64,000 nucleotides of DNA from Monosporascus cannonballus (taxonomy: Eukaryota; Ascomycota; Sordariomycetes; Xylariales): contig QJNS01000122.1 in NCBI GenBank assembly GCA_004154925.1, positions 174,620 through 238,619 on the forward strand, written 5' to 3'. Below the pieces are notes generated by a model that did not search any database, was not told the origin of the DNA, and saw nothing but the letters and a program-made list of their open reading frames with translations. This document shows positions 37,101 through 46,739 of this stretch, in pieces; the first letter of the stretch is position 1; every line of letters starts with the position of its first letter. Both the position numbers and the translations under genes were made by a program.

Positions 37101-37463
37101 TTTTATGGAATGCACTTCTGCAATGTCTGACAATCCTCGTGAGCCGGCAAAGTCCATCTTTGATTGTCTCTTCGGGAAGAGAACGCTGTCATCGCTGGCC
37201 TTGCCGACTTTTGTGTTGGGGTCGTCTTGTTCTCTCAACATCGAGAATCGTGCGGATAAGCCCGACATCAACAAGCTTGTCCGAAAGTTATCGTCCGATG
37301 GAAGCACAGTCGTAAGATCCAACTCGACCTTTTCAGCCTCCTGCTGCTTCTTGCCCTTTCTGAATGGTCTAAAATGCATGGAAGATTCCGACTCCTGGGA
37401 GGGACGAGGGGCCGTCTCGTCCTTGCCGTCCTTGCCACGCAGCTTGGTCCTAAAGCGATTCAT
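34125..37463 (-). CDS. Large Ser/Pro-rich disordered protein, function unknown
   Basis: Single-exon coding region of 1112 aa. The first ATG is at 37463 (MNRFRTKLRGKDGKDE); upstream in-frame codons have no ATG. Almost the whole protein is low-complexity: Ser, Pro, Arg, Gly and Thr dominate. Many short conserved-looking patches appear, such as LPSDDNFRTSLLMSGLSARFS near residue 60, LYEDDVAMSAFQKWRQAEKER near 185, VTRTRRLYETGLNNELQEQQSSALSRIDTLTRR near 300, and a predicted charged helix GIRAFRQARRDLQRLREQETQARHD near 805. I see no membrane segment or catalytic motif. The pattern fits a scaffold or phosphorylation-regulated protein of filamentous fungi (many SP/TP and RxxS sites), but I do not recognise a named family. 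Base composition and frame are regular and nothing looks broken. Confidence 0.85.
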   Translation of the reverse strand: MNRFRTKLRGKDGKDETAPRPSQESESSMHFRPFRKGKKQQEAEKVELDLTTVLPSDDNFRTSLLMSGLSARFSMLREQDDPNTKVGKASDDSVLFPKRQSKMDFAGSRGLSDIAEVHSIKAAAPFARVESYHSDDADSTAGGSVMSRAKPTEGNVLFGGRQKIYKIPAGADSKGGMGGRALYEDDVAMSAFQKWRQAEKERTSSEEAGTEAAGRLSGDLDTDAPRPESPFLGEWNRKRETSSTTSSAPSIARNSTAATSVASSQPATSVKDSQPNSAASASNTPALGPERSVTRTRRLYETGLNNELQEQQSSALSRIDTLTRRPAFGTRTPDLTQNSSSPTTAGLGEKVSSDRKVLAQASAPNLRLMSAPTTTSSAGTPDLGVPAPSSAEGRSGQSGISPLSLEISESNDYSLFAIQPNDRGKATALGVFQKPTQPYDECKYAQRQIQLQRGRETPTQRRRAESNDSFGESRSRSSSSAPRQPIEPKHGSSPAANPPPLKEDIASSSFLSGDDSEGSAAVSPKPAVSPRLMVRRPSDGRHPAFRDSAMPTPLSVTPKLGREPSPTSQASACLNPSPKSVPPADSPTLGPTSGLSGMVRQHLRADSNASSIFGAIPSSADLDSRFPADKSDHNATTDKFNSWGTHPHDWDAGLETSEPIVDDGQSGTVPAETADRDEFASQLADRARRVREKLTSYVESDSRSTSPHAAGETKDSKDLQPPPRPSGLGIIRPRGSRGSLCDRGREESQSKAIKVFGVGSRGGSPAAAQRSIESSPALPSMSEERGTKGKTIPSKNPDAENATDGTAEMHAGIRAFRQARRDLQRLREQETQARHDNQPQGPQGPLPGMPAPRPTPTKESNERYGSGSGSRAGSREDKHRGGSGSSNDRLHSPIQYRKFSASREEPQLAPPSAVPRLQLRSPGLPGTDIKNSSILPPQSVRGGAPAKVRTNISNDSLNIQHSHLYGSGQPLPISRIPSPLAASGRPTPGGVAPPRRPSMAPTSGSDVTGKNNSGLGDGVIRKRSTREISEPILITSSSSAHAAPPVPPINPRRRQENAQARPVGSRPGLMNGDTLPGQSRGQGNNPGTSVGPPVPRMVSAQGHSNILPGGMI

Positions 37464-37479
37464 GGTGACCACGTTTTGT

Positions 37480-37598
37480 CTGAAATAAAACTGGATGGGC
37501 TCAAGAGTGACGAGAGGACTGCTTGGATCTCCTGTCCAATCCGATGCTCGCGCTTCCAGGAATAAAAGTTCTCAAATGCCATAAACGAGAGTACATAC
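37480..37598 (-). other. Candidate 5'UTR intron of the large disordered protein
   Basis: On the minus strand GTATGT begins at 37598 and TTTTATTTCAG ends at 37480, 17 bases before the ATG. Donor and acceptor are good, but I see no clear branch site. RNA reads would decide. Confidence 0.3.
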
Positions 37599-40173
37599 GT
37601 GCGTGAGAACGAACGACTGAGGTCAGATCGGAGCGAGGCTTGGTAGGCGCGCCTACGAAGTGCCCTCAAGGACGCAATCGATAGAAGAGCTCTATGGCAA
37701 AGTTAATTAAAGCTGACTAATGTACCGCATGCAACGAGACGTTTTGAAATCGAGAAAGCGGCCATCCAAATGGGCCCTGTTGCGACGCGGCACATCCAGG
37801 GACGCAACGTGCCTTGCATATGCTCCATGAAAATAGTAATGACGAAGAGGAACCGAACTGGGTAGGACAGGGAAATCCCGGGCATCACTAACCTGGTAAT
37901 ATATTGTTTGTGTAGATTGTGCTTCACTGAAAGATAACCCGGTCATGGAAATAATGCATGGGACTGGATGATGTGACGAGGGATGATCACACACGCGGCA
38001 GGCAAACCCCCTATGCGTCAAGTCGGTGAATCGAGCATTCAGGCCGCGAGGAATTAGCGTCTTCGGTGTTAAGAGTGGGACTCTTCTCGTGGTATGTCGT
38101 CGTGATCCGGCTTGGAGAACGGCCCTGGGCGGTCTACTGTATTATTATGTTGTGAGGCGCAAAGCAATAGTTCCTGCAGAATAGGCTCGTGGCAGGACAA
38201 ATGCGGTGTTCCGATACCGTGACGGTGGGAGGCGTGCAGTCCAGACTGTTCCCGTTTATTGTTGGAATGGGAAATGATCAAAATGTGTCGTGTAATGAGC
38301 GGTGATTGCTGACGGATGCCAGTGGTCTCTTGCCCTGAGCATGTGCGACCCCAACCGCTCGTCCCCCAATTTCTTGTGTGTTTTTAATATGGCCCCTTCT
38401 CTGTTCCTGCTGAATCTCTATGGATCGCAGGTTGTGTGGGCGTCGGCGGCTCGGGAATTGGCTCAATGATTGACTTCGGTGAGGGGTTCGGAGGATCAGA
38501 CGAAAGCGAAACAAAAACGAACGAGCGTGAATCTAGGGAAGATCGCGGAGTAAAGAAGCAGCAGGACGACGAAGGGTGACTCGACGGGCGGCATGGGGAA
38601 AAGAGACAAATTTGGACGAGTAATTAGTGGAAATGAGAAAGGCGCCAAGTAGATCTTGCAGGGAGGTGCAAGTGCGGTCCCGTACCTTACAGGAACAGGA
38701 ACACAGATGAATTAAGTCTGGCCAACCAGTGTGCAAACGTGGTACATATACTGTATTCACCCTAATTGGGCCAATCAGATCCATCAGGAGCGATGAGTTA
38801 AAGGCTCGCCTGGGCTTGTCTTCCCCGCCATTTCCAAGTGCATGCGGGTATGTAGTATGTAGATATATGCTAACTACCGCTTCCCTTGTCCTTCGCAGCT
38901 GACTACCTACTTTTTATTATGAAGCCGGATTGGAACGACTGCTTGAGCCATCATCCTAGGTAAATCAAACGGAAATCATCTTCAAACAACATTGGCTATA
39001 TTCAAGTCGATGTATCCCTTGCTGCAAACAGGTATGCGCTTTCGTCTTTCACCCGTTTACCCGTTTGTATGCTCACTAATAACAAACTGATCGTGTGTGT
39101 CCGTGCCCCCACGTGTGAACTGGAAGTCTTATGGGATATATCTCCCGATTCCCTTCCTCATCCGGTTTAATATGTGCTGAGAGGTGTTCGACAATCGGAT
39201 AACTTTCGGGGGCGCTATCCTGCCCGCCGTTGTATCCATGAACCGAAGACGCATATGCAGGTCGTTCGATGCGCCTGTCATATGAGAGCGCCAATGATAT
39301 CACTTGTAAAAAACATGATGTACCTAATAGGAGTACTAATTGGCATCATGCTCCGGGACTAGGTGTCAGAAAAAGACACTGTGCAACCTTCTGACAGAGG
39401 CAATACTAGCGAATAGGACAATGGACGCTCGGGATGGCGGGGAAAGTATGGGAAACGGGATCATCAGTGGCACTCTTCTCTGAAGCGAAGCTCTTCACGT
39501 TGCAGCCCAATCCATGTGAAAATTTGAGTTGACAGGGAGAGCCATGTTCGTCCTAGCGCGATTCCCCGTTGGACGCTCGGACGAATCCATTATTTTTTTT
39601 TGGAATCCCCATTGTACGAGTGGTCCTGGACTCTTGGAAGTCCCGTTTGCTAGAAGCCAATCAGCCCAATCTGGGCTTCAGGCTCCCAACCTCAGGTGGC
39701 CGACCAGATCGGGGGGATTGGAGAGGAGCATTCATTATAACGGCGGCGCCATTCTGTCCATTGCCCGTATTTGCGTCTCTTCCAAGATTCCAAGAGATAG
39801 GCTCGCTCATGATCGGCAACACTGCAATATCTTTCCTCGTATTTGATTGTGTTTCTCCTCGTGGCGAAAATTCCTCTGGTGTCGGAAGATTGCAAACGTC
39901 TTACCAGTTTGTTTACCGGTATTCATGTGTCCCCAGCTCTAGTTCAACACTACGGTGACAAACTCCGCTGTCTTGGACTGGATATGCCGACTCCCCCAGT
40001 TCTCATCCAAGATTACCACGAGTTTGTCCCCACGACAACCTCAAAACTGGGGATAGCTTATTGCATGCCATAATTTAAGGTCTGTGCTTTTTCCATTTCG
40101 TTCTATTCTCAACTATTGTGATCTGGCTTCATATGTCCTTGCTCATTTCCTCGGCACGAGCCTTTTAGCCATC

Positions 40174-40201
40174 GGGGGGGGGGGGCGGCCCCCCCCCCCC
40201 C
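40174..40201. repeat. G12-C-GG-C13 homopolymer palindrome
   Basis: Twelve G, then CGG, then thirteen C. The two runs are complementary and almost adjacent, so the strand can fold on itself. It may be a real unstable site or an assembly artefact where a read stalled and jumped strands. Confidence 0.8.
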
Positions 40202-43200
40202 AACACACCTCTGTTATTGATAATGATGCTTGCTCAAAGCCGGCCGAGCCCAGCTAGCTGTCGTGCCGGTCTATCTAGAGGAGTATTCTAATGGACTCTC
40301 CCCGGGCGTGTTCGACCTTCTGCTTGGCGGCCCGAACTTCCCATGTCATGGCATGCTCTCTTGTGCGACCCGTTATATGGAGTCTCATTTTCATCAACCT
40401 CATGTCCCACCAGCTCAGGAGCACGCCTTCATGTGCCGGCAGCACCGTATGTGACTCGAAAGGTTCACATAGACTCGGCCGACATGCGTTCTCTCAACCC
40501 CGCAGCTCCTACTTTACCCCTTATCAGGTGCCATAAAATGAGCCATCCACCAGCAGCCACATTTTGCTTCTGTTCTAAGAATGAGTCGGATTTGACCAGT
40601 GAATAAGACTATGTCTGGTGTATCTGCCATTCAAGCTCGATCAAGTTGTTTCACTGCAAGTAATCTTGAATCAGTTGTCGACTGCTTGCAGAAGGCACAA
40701 CCTGACAGCTCGCTTAAATTCAGGGGCCTTCCACCTAGCCACTGTCTCAGCTTCTCGATGGCTCGTCGAATGGTTCGACTGCACCGCACCGCACCGCACA
40801 TGGAAATCAATGCGCGCCGTCTGCAGGCGCCCCGTCACTACGGGTTGACTTATCGTTCCGCGAACCAATTAGGATGCTGTTCCTGACGCTTGGTCTCTAC
40901 CTAGGTAGCTAGTCTCCAGACTAGTCCATACACCCCTGACAGATGGCCTGCAATGGTGACGCTTGGCTCCTATTCCCCCTGTTCTTCCTGTAGGAGTAGA
41001 GTAGGTAGGTCGTCGAGCAACCACGTAGCTCAGCTACAGGGAAACCGATGGCTTTCGGAGGACGCGGGATAGTGCGTGCAGCGACTACCCTGGGTGCGCG
41101 AGAGAACCAAGCGCCACATTCCCAGACACACGTTGGGTGGATTATTGTTAGCTGGCATCATCATTCATGAGGCTGTGCGTAAGAAGGCATTACGCACTGA
41201 TGTGTCACATCTCACATCTGGAGGCTGGCCACGTTCCAAGATCATGTTCATTCAACGTCCGTAACCCCTGTCCCACGAGATCATCAGATTTAGATAAACT
41301 TTGTTGCAATTTTTATAACCTGGCAGACCAGGTTTCGCACGTGTCTATGTGACTACAGCCGGCCATGTCTATGGCATCGTTTCAGCTACGGGACGGTGGA
41401 GCCGTCGCTAGATAAATAATAAGCTGAGAAGTGCAAAATCTTGGTCTTACTTTCTATGTACTTATCTTCACTTCGGACAAACAGTGGCCGTTGGGATGAA
41501 CCTCTCTAGTAACAATAATTGACGGCTTTCCTAGGTTGCGGCTCCATATCACAGCAAACCTCAGCGGACAAACCAGATCGGCCAGATGCTCGACCCCTTG
41601 TCTTGGGCCACTCAAACTGTTGGGTGTGCAAGGCAGACAGCGGCTGACTTAACATCCTCTCAGCACAGGAGGAGTTCGTGCAACATCGATTCTACGGGCT
41701 AGTATTATATCACAAAGTCATAAGAGAGCGATTACGATGAAACAAGCCAACATCTAACGGCCAGCCGTTCAGTCCTGTGCATCCCGACTAGTTCGATGGC
41801 TAATAGCTCTGTATCCTCGCGTCACATATTACATCGAAGCTTAGTCGAAGCCTTTCCCCAGGATCTCGCGATGGAGAACTTGTTTCGAAATTGATCGGCG
41901 GCCGTGCTTTCCCGCAGCTCACCCTAGGGCAGTTGACCTCGCCAAATTGTTAATTGACAGCCCCTAAACGATGTGTATAGAAAATTGTATGATATTTAAC
42001 CTCGTAGATATCGTTCAAGATAGAAAACTGGCAACCTGCGATAATTTAAGCACCGGCTGAGTCGTCTGAAATGTCTAAGCTCATACAATTTGCGGGTAAG
42101 TAGGTGATGTTGCCTGGTGGTAAAGTGGCTCTAACGGGTTGCGGTTGTTACCAGAGCAAATATTGAAGGCTGAAGGACTACCCTAGTGGCTTGGTACAGG
42201 TGATCTTCGACGGCGCTTGGTAATAACCGGTGGGGTTGCCAGAAGACATTTAGCGGCCGTCAATTAACGATTCAGCAACGTCAACCTACCTGGGCGCCAA
42301 CGCTGCGGTACGGCCTTCCGTCGGCACCTGTAATGCCTGTTAACTAAACCCTGCCCCTTGCAACATTTTGCAGGGCTGCATGGTGCGGGGACGCATTCAA
42401 AGAGCGGGGCCATCATCTCATTGCAGAAGGCGATCCCCAGCCTACGAGGCACCCATCTAACCCGGGTTACGTACCCATATGTTAAAAGAAGACTGGCAAC
42501 GCTCCTAAGTGCTTAGAGCTTAATTCCATCGCTACTTCGCACGAGCCAGAAAGTAATGGGTTCATGCTCGAAATACTACTGAAATGCTAATATGGTCGAG
42601 ACCCTAACGCTTATAATGCGTAAGCCACTGTTATTCGCAGTTCCCCACTAGTTACCGTCTCAGGGCTATTAACAAAGACTTGGCGGTGATCCACATCCGA
42701 TCAGTTTAAAAGTTTCCTACATTATAAACGACCCATATTTTCCACTGGGCAACGGCCATAGATTTATCACGAAAATTACCCCTCAAAAAGAACGCAGCGG
42801 AGTTACCTTTAAGCTTTAAGCTTAGGAATTCGAAGTGAGGAGCGTTGCCAGTCACACTCTGATTTCGATGGCTTGCGTGCGGTTAATGCCAGTAACCCTG
42901 CGTCTCTGATGGCACAAGGATACGATGGGGGGACCGTGGCGTTCACTGCTGTGCTATCTAACTACTGCAATATAACGAAGGACGTGGTACTAGATTCCAC
43001 TCTCAAATGCGCCTTGCGTGAGCGTGCATCTCTAGACCGAGACTATTAAGTGAGCCAAAGCTTCATTTCAGCCTCCAATTCTTTAAATCGAATGCTTACT
43101 AAGGATTTCTGAGAATGCGAGTGGCTAATACGTACTTCGCTCGCCGGAAGCCTGTAAGGCTTGGGATTAGCGTGAGCTGTGACCGTTCAACTAGAGAAGC

Positions 43201-44440
43201 GGCCGGGTTCGCTAGTAGCCCTCGCACAATCGCGAATCGTTGGTTTGGCTCTGAAACACTTGGCTTCTCCTACCTTTCCAGTACCTAACATAGCAGGCTA
43301 GCAATAAGCGCACATTCATCTCCAATTTTGGCGCAACTACGCTTACACCTTTGGGCATTTTTTGGAGCTCCCTTTCTCGGCTGAGCGACATGAACAAAAG
43401 TTCGCAAGCGACGCGTACGTTGCAAGCCGTCAGACAGGTGTGCGGGGCACCCAATTTTGATCAGCCACTGCTACTTCCGCGAATTTCTCGTCTTGGCCAT
43501 CCAACCCAATGCTAGTTGACTCCGCAAGCGACCCTCTGCATTACGACCGATATTGACTCCGAGATTCCAAGGGGTCCGGGCGCAGTCGGCGTTGGTGGGA
43601 AGGCAGGCGCTCCGCGGAGCACGTGTGTAAACGCAGACCTTCAAAATATATCGACAGAACTTCTATCCGGTTGATTGCTGGCCTCTATTCGCCGGATGTA
43701 GTGGCCAATGACTCGAATCGACAGGGGTAGTGAGGAGGACAGGTCACAGAGGGTGAACGTGCGGTGTCCTTCCTCTCCTCCAAAGTCGTTTCTTTCGCAT
43801 ATCGTCATAGGTCTGACGTAGTGTGATATTTTGAGTTTGCGGCCGGATCGTCTGGATGTGCTAAAAAGGCGACGGATCCGGGAAGCCTTCTTGTTCGTAG
43901 TCTTTTTATAGGCTGGAAGTTGGAGTATCTTCGAGCTTATCTCTGCCTGCTTATATATTGAATCTTCTAATGAAATCCGGCAAAGTGGGGGAGGCGAATC
44001 ACGCTCCTCGCCTTCCAACAGCGATACTCCCTTCCCTGCGCTTTGATTTGTCGCTGCTGCGCCAAGGCTGTGTTGGTAGGCTGCTGGGTGGGTCCCGGGC
44101 ACTCAGGGATGCTTCAACTCTGCGTCTATGAGGCTAAGACCCCGAATGCAGGGTAGAGGCGCAGGGCAAATCCGCGAATAGAATTCTGGAGAGCCATCCC
44201 TTTGATATCTGAAGGGTTGTTCGCCTCACCCCGCGGCGAGTCCGGCTACGGAGAGTATCGGGAACCCAGAGCAGAAGAAGTAGGGGACCAGGGGACTACA
44301 AATTCACATCATATCCCCCCGTCTTGTTTTTTGCAAACTTCATTCACCCAGGCAAAACCATTTCCTACCAAACCTGCGAAGCCTTCTCAAAACTGTCTAC
44401 CACTCCGACCATATAAGTCAAGAAACGCAAGCGAATAGAA

Positions 44441-44542
44441 ATGGCACCCTACGCACCCCACTGCTGCCACTGCGGCGGAATTCTTGTCATCAGCACCACG
44501 TGCTCCTCTTGCAAGCACAAGGAGTGTGCGGCTTGCGTCTAA
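44441..44542 (+). CDS. Possible 33-residue Cys-rich zinc-binding peptide
   Basis: ATG at 44441 to TAA at 44540-44542. The peptide contains CCHCGG near residue 8, CSSC at 21-24, then KHKEC and AAC. The spacing (C-x2-C, about ten residues, C-x2-C-x-H-x2-C-x2-C) resembles short zinc-ribbon-like segments seen in small fungal proteins. ATG context (GAAATGG) is good and the 60 bases before it are pyrimidine/adenine-rich like a leader. It could be a genuine micro-protein, the first exon of a longer gene, or a chance run; no intron continuation was evident. Too short for function assignment. Confidence 0.4.
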   Translation: MAPYAPHCCHCGGILVISTTCSSCKHKECAACV

Positions 44543-45276
44543 GGAACGCTGGCAAATCCCAAATATGTTAGTCCAGGTTACCGCTGCCCGCTCTTGTGTT
44601 TCTGCTAAACAGGTACATTGCAGACCATATCTCACATGAACGATACCCAAAGGGCTCGAGTAGCCCAAATTACAAGCCACAAACGCTGGCTTCAGGAGAA
44701 GCGAAAAGTCAACTCCCGAATGTGTTGCAGTGCGAGTTAGGTCTTATGCGACATGCGCGCGGGCAGAGCGGGGTGGGACACCCCCCTCATCTTCATTTGC
44801 ATACGTGCAGGTCACTACCTGCAGTGTGCTATGTCCACCCAATGTTTATATGAGAATTTACTGGAAGCGTTGCTTGAATTACAATCTATTCTTCAACTTC
44901 AGGTTCATCGTGCAAATGTTTGGGGTTGCACATGCCATTGTCTAACCCCGCACTACCTTACGGAAGACACGCCTCGCGCTCTTCGATCTCTGCACCCTCT
45001 TCGACTACTTGTTGGACAGCACTTGACGGAATATCTAGCCTAGATGCAGACGGGGGAAAGGGTTGTTATCAGTTAGCAGCTCCAAGCCCGCAGCGACGGC
45101 GTTCGTACCGAGCATTATCTTGAATAGTCCGACCTAGAAGTCATCCGCCTAGCCGGAAGCAAGAACCATATGTATCCTTTGAATCAATATGGACATTGAT
45201 AGGGTAATAATGCGCATATACTACCATGTTTACGTATGTCCCCTTGAAATTCGTGGCTAGATGGAAGTGGCAAGCT

Positions 45277-45302
45277 GCCAGACGCCAGACGCCAGACGCC
45301 AG
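45277..45302. repeat. 7-bp tandem repeat, GCCAGAC x 3.7
   Basis: GCCAGAC is repeated at 45277, 45284 and 45291, followed by GCCAG. Small minisatellite; likely length-variable. Confidence 0.75.
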
Positions 45303-46697
45303 TAGGTATGCGGTAGGTAGCGTAAAGCCCTTCGCCTTGCATGACTTTTGCAGCCTTAGGATTCTCCCTTCGAATCAATCTTCTTCGATCCTCATAAGGT
45401 AGGCTCCACACCGTCGCGGGATGTTTCTCTCCCAGGCAACGACGTAGTCTTGAAGGAGCGTAGGAAGCATAGTACGAGTCTATGTCCCTGTGCACCCAGC
45501 AGACGGATAGCAAGAATTAAAGAGACGGCCCTCGCCTCGTGGTTTAACATAGCCCAACCGTTTGAATCTCAGATGCAGTAGACATGATGTTACTGTTCAC
45601 TCATCTAAATGCGATGACTATTAAGTACTCCTGGGCCTCGAGAAACTGCTGCTATTTTAGACTGGAAACACTCCGGTTGGTGCGCTGAGTATTGAGCCCT
45701 CCAATGTGGGCATTGGCGTACCTTATACGCCTGATTGGTGGGCCTCCGGATGCACGACACGATTTTCAAGCCTTATGAGGATGAAGCTTTTATCTGCTTG
45801 AATACTGATTTGGACATTTCCACGATATCTTAGGCGTATAGCCATATCCGACGGACGGCGAAATAGTAGCACCTCCAACAATCCTCAGTACCATCGAATT
45901 GACGCGTTGCCTTGAAAGGGAAGTGGTGGTACTTTGAGGCATTCTTATTGGTGGTGTTGTGACACTAGTTCGAGCTTGGGCCATAAGATACATGTAATTG
46001 TTAAGAGGTTCTGCCACTTGGTGAGGTAAGGGTGGCCAAGAAGAAGTTTGGTTGCTTGGGCCCACCGCATTAGCCAATGAAAACTGAGAATAATTCCAAG
46101 AAAGGAAGGCAGAATCTAATCAGCCTGACCAAAGACGAAAGTTCACGATCCAACGGCTGTGAGGTCAAAGTATAAGTATGCAACTGGTTAAAACCGTTCG
46201 ACGGAGCCTATTACGCATGCGCTATGAAAATGCCAGCGACAGTCCGGAGCTGAAGCTGTTGGCTTTGTTCATGGATGCCAATGCTATATCTTCTAGCTCC
46301 AACCTGCGGATGGCAGCAAATGAGAACTTAGGTACACGGAATGGGGGAGAATGGAGAACGTAAATCCCGCGACCGACGACCCTCCCAAAATCCATTACCT
46401 CAGAAACACAGCCTTAACGTACCATGAATTGACGGGAACCTCTTTCAAGGTAATTTCCTGGTAACAACAGTTTGTAAGAACTCAATTTAGGCATCTATAG
46501 AGTAATGTCTGCGAGAATCCACTTGTCTCAGTTGGCACTTGCTGTGGGTTTTCTCTGTTGGCAGACGAGAGGGGTCGTCTATAAATTAACCACCCATCCT
46601 TGAAAAATTGTCTCAACACCAGCACCAACAAACTTCCCTGTGTCAACATTCTTGACATCTTCGAGACCTCTTTTCCCTCACCCTGGACCTCAGCCGC

Positions 46698-46733
46698 ATG
46701 GTTAGTCCGACCGAAGAGCAAGCTACATCATAA
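46698..46733 (+). promoter_or_regulatory. Upstream ORF of the vWA-Hint gene
   Basis: An 11-codon ORF (ATG at 46698, TAA at 46731-46733) ends 6 bases before the main ATG at 46740. If the transcript starts upstream of it, it would dampen translation or require reinitiation over a very short distance. Confidence 0.4.
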
Positions 46734-46739
46734 GACAAG

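Larger units (their letters stand above)
37464..44440. other. 7-kb region without a supported gene
   Basis: Only short frames, most without ATG or motif. The first kilobase is probably promoter and leader of the large minus-strand gene; a candidate leader intron is listed separately. Short repeats include (GCACC)3 at 40781-40799. From about 41.3 to 43.2 kb both strands are densely stopped. A frame at 42069 starts MSKLIQFAG, reminiscent of a dehydrogenase N-terminus, but nothing coherent follows. A 153-codon minus frame at 43641-44102 has no initiating ATG. Confidence 0.5.
44543..46739. other. Intergenic region upstream of the vWA-Hint gene
   Basis: No supported gene. Overlapping plus frames at 44596-45123 and minus frames at 45184-45513 and 45790-46077 lack motifs, and the last two lack a convincing ATG. 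Contains a 7-bp tandem repeat and an upstream ORF, listed separately. Confidence 0.55.

Noticed and set aside
42069..42250. Start of a dehydrogenase-like gene (MSKLIQFAG, then GKVALTG)
   Set aside because: The two pieces can be joined only through an unconvincing intron, and the sequence after them is full of stops without any further family motif.
43641..44102. 153-codon minus-strand frame
   Set aside because: Its first codon is GTG, the only internal ATG is far downstream, and no motif is recognisable.
45790..46077. 95-codon minus frame upstream of the vWA-Hint gene
   Set aside because: Begins with TTG, has no in-frame ATG near its start and no recognisable domain.
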